From assembly GCA_003564655.1 (NCBI GenBank), contig PXES01000134.1, forward strand, positions 1 to 10,035: a stretch of 10,035 bases of DNA. The letters run 5' to 3'. The stretch is from Paracoccaceae bacterium. Its GTDB lineage: Bacteria; Pseudomonadota; Alphaproteobacteria; Rhodobacterales; Rhodobacteraceae. Positions within the stretch are counted from its first letter, which is position 1, and each line of letters opens with the position of its first letter. Made by a program: the position numbers and the translations under genes. This document shows, one piece after another, positions 6,270-10,035 of the stretch. The notes below the pieces were generated by a model. The model made no database searches, had not been told where the DNA came from, and saw only the letters and a program-made list of their open reading frames with translations.

Positions 6270-7058
6270 TCATTCCTGCTGGCCGAGGAACATCAGCAGG
6301 AACTGGAACATGTTCAGGAAGCTGATGTAAAGCGACAGCGCGCCATCCACTGCGGCCTTGTCCAGAAACTCCTGATCGCCAGCCGCCGCGTGAGCGACAT
6401 ATTCGCTCTTGATGTGCTGCGTGTAGAACGCCGTCAGGCCGGCGAAGATCAGGATGCCGATGGACGAGATGGCAAACATCATCGCCGGGCTTTGCAGGAA
6501 CAGATTGACGATCATCGCCACGATCAGGCCGATCACCCCCATGATCAGGAAGGTGCCCATCCCCGACAAGTCACGCTTGGTCGTGTAGCCGAACAGGCTG
6601 AGCCCGGCAAAGGCGATCGCCGTCACGAAGAAGGTCTGCGTGATCGAGTAGCTGGTGAAGACCAGGAAGATCGAGCTGAGCGACAGGCCGATGGCGGTTG
6701 CGAAGATGAAGAAGCCGAGTTGCACGCCGGCGGCCGAGGCCCGGCGCATCAGCGCGCCCCAGCCGAACAGCACGAAGGCCAGCGGCGCGAACATGATCAC
6801 CCAGCGCAGCGGCGACATGTAGATCGCCCCGCCGAGTGCATTCAGCATCGTGCCATTGGGCAGTTGCGCCACGGCCGCCGACGGATCCGTGGTCGTCGCC
6901 AGCCCGGCGATGGCCCATGCGGCGGCACCCGTGATGAGCATGCCCACCGACATGGTGCCATAGACCTTGTTCATGTGCTCGCGCAGACCGACATCGATCT
7001 GGGCGGCGCGCGCATTTCCGGCCTGGGCCTGAGCGCGCAGAGTATTCAAATCTGCCAT
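6270..7058 (-). CDS. Bax inhibitor-1 / YccA family membrane protein
   Basis: This is a 262-residue inner-membrane protein of the BI-1 (TMBIM/YccA/YetJ) family, with about seven hydrophobic segments: about 36-54, 85-103, 113-134, 139-157, 168-187, 193-211 and 239-259. Family motifs include HMNKVYGTMSVGMLITG (28-44), FGYTTKRDLSGMGTFLIMGV (156-175) and the C-terminal ALSLYISFLNMFQFLL. BI-1 proteins are pH-sensitive calcium leak channels in structural work on Bacillus YetJ; YccA of E. coli modulates FtsH. Oddly, the two aspartates forming the di-aspartyl sensor (normally in YDTQ and LYLDF) are Tyr212 and Ser246 here, so the channel may be deregulated or the protein may have another role. ATG 7058 is preferred over the in-frame ATG at 7070 because GGAGGTGA (7061-7068) lies between them with a 5-nt spacer from GGAGG to ATG 7058. 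It has its own promoter and terminator, so it is probably monocistronic. Confidence 0.94.
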   Translation of the reverse strand: MADLNTLRAQAQAGNARAAQIDVGLREHMNKVYGTMSVGMLITGAAAWAIAGLATTTDPSAAVAQLPNGTMLNALGGAIYMSPLRWVIMFAPLAFVLFGWGALMRRASAAGVQLGFFIFATAIGLSLSSIFLVFTSYSITQTFFVTAIAFAGLSLFGYTTKRDLSGMGTFLIMGVIGLIVAMIVNLFLQSPAMMFAISSIGILIFAGLTAFYTQHIKSEYVAHAAAGDQEFLDKAAVDGALSLYISFLNMFQFLLMFLGQQE

Positions 7059-7060
7059 TT

Positions 7061-7068
7061 TCACCTCC
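7061..7068 (-). promoter_or_regulatory. Shine-Dalgarno site deciding the BI-1 start
   Basis: GGAGGTGA on the minus strand matches the anti-SD sequence over eight bases, with GGAGG 5 nt before ATG 7058. Because it overlaps codons 2-4 of the longer reading from ATG 7070, it excludes that longer start in practice. Confidence 0.8.
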
Positions 7069-7111
7069 ATTATCCGCTGGAGGCACGCTCCGCGCGCCTC
7101 ATCTTGACTGC

Positions 7112-7140
7112 AATATCGTCGGGAACTGCGACGGTTTCAA
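7112..7140 (-). promoter_or_regulatory. Sigma70-like promoter of the BI-1/YccA gene
   Basis: On the minus strand TTGAAA (7135-7140, five of six consensus bases) is followed after exactly 17 nt by GATATT (7112-7117, four of six). It lies about 50 nt upstream of ATG 7058, in the 143-bp gap after the oxidoreductase gene, giving a predicted leader of roughly 45 nt. The spacing and position make this one of the best promoters in the window. Confidence 0.55.
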
Positions 7141-7201
7141 GGATTTCGTGACTGAAATGGACGGGATTTGACCTGCTGCCAGTCGGCGGCGCGCTTGGTG
7201 T

Positions 7202-8170
7202 CTATGTCGGGGCAACAGTGACGACCACCTTTCCGGTCGCGCGCCGGTCCCGCAACAGCGCCAATCCCTCGTCAAACCGCTCCAACGGCAGGGTATGGCT
7301 GATATGCGGGCGGATTCCGCCCTGCGCATAGAGTTCCGTCAGATCCCGCAGGCTGCCGGTCAGCACCTGCGGGGCGAATCCCAGATAGCCCCCCCAGTAA
7401 AGCCCGATCACGGTCAGGTTCTTCACCAGCAGGATATTGGCGGGAAACTGCGGCACTTTGCCGCCCGCGAAACCGATGGCGAGAAAGCGTCCCTCGGGGT
7501 GCAGCGCGCGCAGCGCCGCGCTCGCCATCGGCTCGCCCACCGCGTCATAGACGACATCGACACCACCCAGCGCTTTCAGTTCGGCCCGCAGATCGACCGT
7601 ATCGCTGTCGAGACAAAGCTCCGCCCCGGCCTGCCGCGCGACCGCCGCCTTGGCCGCGCCGCGGGCCACGGCGATCACCCGCGCGCCCAGTGCCGCGCCG
7701 ATCTCGACCGCGGTCAGCCCGACACCGCCCGCCGCCCCCAGCACGACCAGCGTTTCGCCCGCGCGCAGCCCGGCACGGTGCACCAGCGCCAGATGAGACG
7801 TGCCATAGGCGATGGGAAAGCCCGCTGCCTCGGCAAAGGGCATGTCCGCAGGCAAGGGCACGCAGCGATTCGCGTCGCAGACCACCTGCTCGGCCAGCCC
7901 CCCCTGCCCTGTGAAGGCGGCAACCCGCTGGCCGGGTTCCAGCCCGCGCACACCCTCGCCGAGCGCAGCCACCCTCCCTGCGACTTCGAGACCCAGGGTG
8001 AAGGGCAGTGGCGGGCAGTCCTGATACGTGCCCTTGATCATCAGCAGATCGGCAAAATTCAGCCCGCAGGCCGCGACCTCGATGCGCAGCTGCCCCGGCC
8101 CGAGATCGGGCGCCGGGATGTCCTGAAGGCAAGGCGGCGCATCATGCGCCAGAAGTCGGACAGCGCGCAT
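7202..8170 (-). CDS. NADPH:quinone oxidoreductase, zinc-free MDR family
   Basis: The 322-residue protein is a medium-chain dehydrogenase/reductase of the quinone oxidoreductase type, a cytoplasmic enzyme that passes electrons from NADPH to quinones or other enones. The N-terminal GroES-like domain (1-110) has the CGLNFADLLMIKGTY segment (35-49) and LGLEVAGRV (59-67). The Rossmann domain begins at about 138 with the nucleotide-binding LGAAGGVG (144-151), followed by an ALGARVIAVAR strand (160-170), where the basic Arg170 fits NADPH preference. The YWGGY and TGKVVV segments near the C-terminus are typical of the QOR1-like branch. The cysteine ligands for catalytic and structural zinc are absent. 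ATG 8170 has GGAGG 6 nt upstream. It diverges from the XRE regulator gene across a 382-bp spacer. The exact substrate is not predictable; acryloyl-CoA reductase-like members also exist in the family. Confidence 0.93.
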   Translation of the reverse strand: MRAVRLLAHDAPPCLQDIPAPDLGPGQLRIEVAACGLNFADLLMIKGTYQDCPPLPFTLGLEVAGRVAALGEGVRGLEPGQRVAAFTGQGGLAEQVVCDANRCVPLPADMPFAEAAGFPIAYGTSHLALVHRAGLRAGETLVVLGAAGGVGLTAVEIGAALGARVIAVARGAAKAAVARQAGAELCLDSDTVDLRAELKALGGVDVVYDAVGEPMASAALRALHPEGRFLAIGFAGGKVPQFPANILLVKNLTVIGLYWGGYLGFAPQVLTGSLRDLTELYAQGGIRPHISHTLPLERFDEGLALLRDRRATGKVVVTVAPT

Positions 8171-8226
8171 GGACCCTCCGCGGCGCAGGAACTAGGCGCT
8201 TACGGTGGCGCGGGGCCTGCGCCGAG

Positions 8227-8277
8227 GCAAGCCCGATTCCGCACTACACGCTGCGCAAGCCGCCCGTCGGGCTTGCG
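8227..8277. repeat. Mutually exclusive hairpins (GCAAGCC / GGCTTGC repeats)
   Basis: CGGGCTTGC at 8268-8276 can pair perfectly over 9 bp with GCAAGCCCG at 8227-8235, or the overlapping GGCTTGCG (8270-8277) can pair over 8 bp with CGCAAGCC at 8254-8261 around an 8-nt loop. The two structures exclude each other. The block lies 57-107 nt upstream of the oxidoreductase ATG, so it could sit in that gene's 5' leader. No T-run flanks it. Confidence 0.4.
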
Positions 8278-8291
8278 TCACACGCGCCAGC

Positions 8292-8345
8292 CCTGCACAT
8301 GCAGGTTCTCGCAATGGTTGAGTGCAACTTGCATTGCATTTTGCA
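8292..8345. promoter_or_regulatory. Cluster of TGCA motifs and two small palindromes (candidate operator)
   Basis: Six TGCA tetramers occur within 54 bp (8294, 8300, 8323, 8330, 8335, 8342). They form two inverted repeats: CCTGCA-CA-TGCAGG (8292-8305) and TGCAA-C-TTGCA (8323-8333). The patch is AT-richer than its surroundings and lies between two divergent genes, one encoding a DNA-binding protein, so an operator, perhaps for autoregulation, is a reasonable inference. Confidence 0.4.
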
Positions 8346-8463
8346 GCTTGCGTAGCGTAAACTTCAGATACACGCGGAATTTTGCTGCCAGCGTGCGGCG
8401 CTGTTGCTATCAGCCCCTTGCGCGTCTGCGGTGAGAAAGTTCGGATTTCGCGCTAAAGGCGTT

Positions 8464-8493
8464 TTGACAACGGCATCAGGTTCAAGGAATTGT
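8464..8493 (+). promoter_or_regulatory. Possible promoter for the XRE regulator gene
   Basis: A perfect TTGACA (8464-8469) is followed after 18 nt by AATTGT (8488-8493), a weak -10 matching three of six bases, about 60 nt before ATG 8553. The -35 is convincing and the -10 is not, which would fit a promoter needing activation, or one that is not real. Confidence 0.35.
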
Positions 8494-8552
8494 GCGGTGC
8501 TTGCAGTGATCGGCAAGCAAACCGGCACAACATGTGAGTGGGGAGTCGCAAT

Positions 8553-8912
8553 ATGGTTCATCAGGTCGACAAGCATGTCGGGCAGAAGATCCGGCATCGT
8601 CGGTGGCTGGTCGGGATGACCCAGCAACAGCTCGCCGAAGCCGTCGGCATCAAATTCCAGCAGATCCAGAAATACGAGACCGGGTCCAATCGGGTCTCCG
8701 CCTCCCGGCTCTGGGACATCTCGCAGGCGCTGGGCGTGGCGCCGAGTTACTTTTTCGACGGTCTTGCAGTCGACTCGAGTGCCGACAGCGACACCGCCCA
8801 GTTGCTCGAGAAGAAGGAAACGCTTGAGTTGCTGCGGACATATTACGCAATCCCCGAAAGCCAGCGGCGGCGGCTGTTCGACCTCGCCCGGTCGCTGGGG
8901 CAGGTGGCCTGA
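8553..8912 (+). CDS. XRE-family transcriptional regulator (PraR-like)
   Basis: This is a 119-residue DNA-binding protein. The HTH-XRE domain spans about residues 9-70: HVGQKIRHRRWLVGMTQQQL, then helix-turn-helix residues TQQQLAEAVGIKFQQIQKYE (23-42), then GSNRVSASRLWDISQALGV. The FQQIQKYE recognition helix and the NRVSASRL segment are very like alphaproteobacterial regulators related to rhizobial PraR, which control attachment, biofilm and quorum-sensing genes; the role here is not known. The C-terminal 45 residues hold an acidic linker (DSSADSD) and a helix with QLLEKKETLELLRTYYAIPE and QRRRLFDLARSL, probably for dimerisation. ATG 8553 has GGGGAG 7 nt upstream; a GTG at 8538 in the same frame would overlap that site and is less likely. 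The gene is followed after 83 bp by hisN, and the pair could be co-transcribed. Confidence 0.93.
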   Translation: MVHQVDKHVGQKIRHRRWLVGMTQQQLAEAVGIKFQQIQKYETGSNRVSASRLWDISQALGVAPSYFFDGLAVDSSADSDTAQLLEKKETLELLRTYYAIPESQRRRLFDLARSLGQVA

Positions 8913-8995
8913 AAGGATCGGACGTGATCGGCCCTGCGGGTCTGCCCACGCTCGCCCTCTGCATTGTCGTCTTTTGATACTGGGGTGTGAGACGC

Positions 8996-9808
8996 GTGGT
9001 GCTTGACCGAGACCGCCTCGACGACGCGGTGAAAGAGCAATATGTCGCAAGCTGCCATGCGCTGGCCGAGCTGGCGCGGCGCGAAACGCTGGCCTGGTTC
9101 CGTAGCGCGCAGCTGACATCCGACAGCAAACAGACTTTGGAGTTCGATCCGGTGACAGAAGCCGATCGCGCTGCCGAGCAGGCGATGCGCGCCTATCTCG
9201 CCCGGCACCACCCCGAAGACGGCATCCTGGGCGAGGAGTTCCCCCCCGTGGCGGGCCGCTCCGGCCTGACCTGGGTCCTGGATCCGGTCGATGGCACGCG
9301 CGGCTTTCTCGCCGGGACACCCTGCTGGGGCGTCCTGATCGCGCTGACCGACGCACAGGGGCCTTTTCTGGGTGTCATAGACCAACCCTATATCGGCGAG
9401 CGCTTCCTGGGTGGGCTGGGTCAGGCGCAGCTCGATGGTCCGCGCGGGCGCAGTCGGCTTTGCACGCGCCCGACGGACGATCTGTCGCAGGCAATCCTGT
9501 TCACGACTTTCCCTGAGATCGGAACCACTGCAGAGCGCGACGCCTTTGCGCGCGTGCGCGACCGCGTGCTGCTTACGCGCTACGGCATGGACTGCTATGC
9601 CTATGCGCTGCTGGCCGCCGGGCAGATCGACCTCGTGATCGAGGCCGGGCTGAAGCCGTTCGACATCGCGGCGCCCCTGGCCGTGATCCGCGCCGCAGGC
9701 GGCGTTGTCACCGACTGGCAGGGCGGGCCCGCGACGGGCGGCGGGCAGATCGTCGCGTCCGCCAACCCGCGGCTGCACGCGCAAGCACTTTCGCTGCTGG
9801 CCGCTTGA
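8996..9808 (+). CDS. hisN: Inositol monophosphatase-family phosphatase, probably histidinol-phosphatase
   Basis: The 270-residue product is a Mg-dependent phosphatase of the inositol monophosphatase superfamily. Metal-site motifs are intact: the DPVTEADRAAE segment (51-61), GEE with Glu80/Glu81, DPVDGTRGF with Asp96 and Asp99 (96-104), and Asp223 in KPFDIAAP near the C-terminus. The GMDCYAYALLAAGQIDLVIE stretch (197-216) and the DGTRGF form of the second motif resemble HisN enzymes, which dephosphorylate L-histidinol phosphate in the penultimate stage of histidine synthesis; a plain inositol phosphatase or CysQ-like role is less likely but not excluded. No His genes are nearby, which is common for alphaproteobacterial hisN. 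The start is uncertain: no ATG fits, and GTG codons occur at 8987, 8996 and 8999. GTG 8996 is chosen because GGGG (8982-8985) lies 10 nt upstream; 8987 would be too close. Confidence 0.88.
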   Translation: MVLDRDRLDDAVKEQYVASCHALAELARRETLAWFRSAQLTSDSKQTLEFDPVTEADRAAEQAMRAYLARHHPEDGILGEEFPPVAGRSGLTWVLDPVDGTRGFLAGTPCWGVLIALTDAQGPFLGVIDQPYIGERFLGGLGQAQLDGPRGRSRLCTRPTDDLSQAILFTTFPEIGTTAERDAFARVRDRVLLTRYGMDCYAYALLAAGQIDLVIEAGLKPFDIAAPLAVIRAAGGVVTDWQGGPATGGGQIVASANPRLHAQALSLLAA

Positions 9809-9819
9809 GGCGCATCACT

Positions 9820-9847
9820 TGACGGCAGAGGCTGTGGCCACCCGTCA
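9820..9847 (+). terminator. Weak hairpin after hisN
   Basis: TGACGG (9820-9825) and CCGTCA (9842-9847) form a 6-bp stem with a 16-nt loop that can fold further around GGC/GCC. It begins 11 nt after the hisN stop and is followed only by TT, so it is at best a weak terminator before the tRNA gene. Confidence 0.25.
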
Positions 9848-9905
9848 TTCCGCCCGCGAACGCATGCAGCGGAAGTTCTTGGAACAAGGCGCGCGGAAAC
9901 ATGGC

Positions 9906-9933
9906 TTGAAAACCCTGTCAGGCTCAAGATAAG
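9906..9933 (+). promoter_or_regulatory. Promoter of tRNA-Ser(GGA)
   Basis: TTGAAA (9906-9911, five of six) and GATAAG (9928-9933, four of six) are separated by 16 nt and lie 11 nt before the mature tRNA 5' end. A GC-rich discriminator follows, as expected for a growth-rate-controlled stable RNA promoter. The short distance means a very short 5' leader. Confidence 0.55.
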
Positions 9934-9944
9934 AGGTCCGCACC

Positions 9945-10034
9945 GGAGAGGTGGCCGAGTGGTCGAAGGCGCACGCCTGGAAAGCGTGTAGGCGGGAAAC
10001 CGTCTCGCGGGTTCGAATCCCGCTCTCTCCGCCA
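9945..10034 (+). tRNA. tRNA-Ser (anticodon GGA)
   Basis: A complete 90-nt class II tRNA can be folded by eye. The acceptor stem pairs GGAGAGG (9945-9951) with TCTCTCC, the last pair being G-U. The D-arm begins GCCGAGTGG. The anticodon stem CACGC/GCGTG encloses the loop CTGGAAA, giving anticodon GGA, which reads UCC and UCU. A long variable arm (about 18 nt, GGCGGGAAACCGTC) marks the serine class. The T-arm is GCGGG-TTCGAAT-CCCGC, the discriminator is G, and CCA is encoded at 10032-10034. The gene ends one base before the window edge. Confidence 0.97.
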
Positions 10035-10035
10035 C

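Larger units (their letters stand above)
8171..8552. other. 382-bp divergent intergenic region between qor-like and XRE genes
   Basis: This spacer contains no supported gene. It holds, left to right, an alternative-hairpin sequence (8227-8277), a cluster of six TGCA motifs (8292-8345) in a locally AT-richer patch, and a TTGACA promoter candidate for the XRE gene (8464-8493). The length is large compared with other spacers in the window, which fits a regulated divergent promoter region. Confidence 0.75.

Noticed and set aside
7059..7070. ATG 7070 as start of the BI-1 gene.
   Set aside because: The strong GGAGGTGA lies downstream of it and is correctly spaced for ATG 7058.
7295..8434. 379-codon plus-strand ORF.
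   Set aside because: Antisense to the quinone oxidoreductase gene, which has intact Rossmann motifs; composition is that of a shadow frame.
8364..9356. 330-codon minus-strand ORF.
   Set aside because: Runs antisense through both the XRE gene and hisN, two well-supported genes; Arg/Pro-rich with no domain.
9601..10035. Minus-strand ORF beginning MAERAGFEPARRFPAYTLS.
   Set aside because: Its N-terminal part is the reverse complement of tRNA-Ser(GGA); this peptide is a well-known false protein in databases. The rest is antisense to hisN.
1..10035. Search for mobile elements, CRISPR arrays, toxin-antitoxin or defence genes.
   Set aside because: No transposase, integrase, spaced direct repeats or defence-type domains were seen; every gene has a housekeeping or envelope-type family assignment.

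Overview
The window reads as ordinary chromosome of a GC-rich alphaproteobacterium, most likely of the Rhodobacteraceae (Rhodobacter/Roseobacter group). The reasons are the strong GC bias in third codon positions, a DUF3035/BamF-type lipoprotein (a family known from alphaproteobacteria), the block heparinase II/III-like – purH – lspA – DUF3035 – M16 peptidase (a gene order I recall from Rhodobacteraceae), and the PraR-like XRE regulator. No mobile element, CRISPR array or phage gene was seen, and no obviously new system.

Layout. Positions 1-8170 hold eight genes, all on the minus strand, so transcription runs right to left. From right to left they are: an MDR-family NADPH:quinone oxidoreductase (8170-7202); a Bax inhibitor-1/YccA membrane protein (7058-6270) with its own sigma70-like promoter and a clear hairpin terminator; then a tightly spaced cluster of heparinase II/III-like protein (6059-4326), purH (4299-2710) and lspA (2697-2215), followed after 88 bp by a DUF3035 lipoprotein (2126-1605). 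Next come a His-rich periplasmic DUF4399 protein (1507-1049), a GC-rich intergenic stretch with a 15-bp perfect hairpin, and an exported M16 zinc peptidase (821 to the left edge, truncated by the window). Positions 8553-10035 are on the plus strand: an XRE/PraR-like regulator, a HisN-type inositol-monophosphatase-family phosphatase, and tRNA-Ser(GGA) ending one base before the window edge.

How the parts may work together. The cluster combines purine synthesis (PurH) with cell-envelope work: LspA trims prolipoproteins, the DUF3035 product next to it carries a lipobox and is a probable LspA substrate, and the M16 protease and DUF4399 protein are exported. The XRE gene and qor diverge from a 382-bp spacer that holds a cluster of TGCA motifs and an alternative-hairpin sequence, the most regulatory-looking stretch here.

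The most unusual coding observation is that the BI-1/YccA protein lacks both aspartates of the conserved di-aspartyl pH-sensing pair (they are Tyr212 and Ser246).
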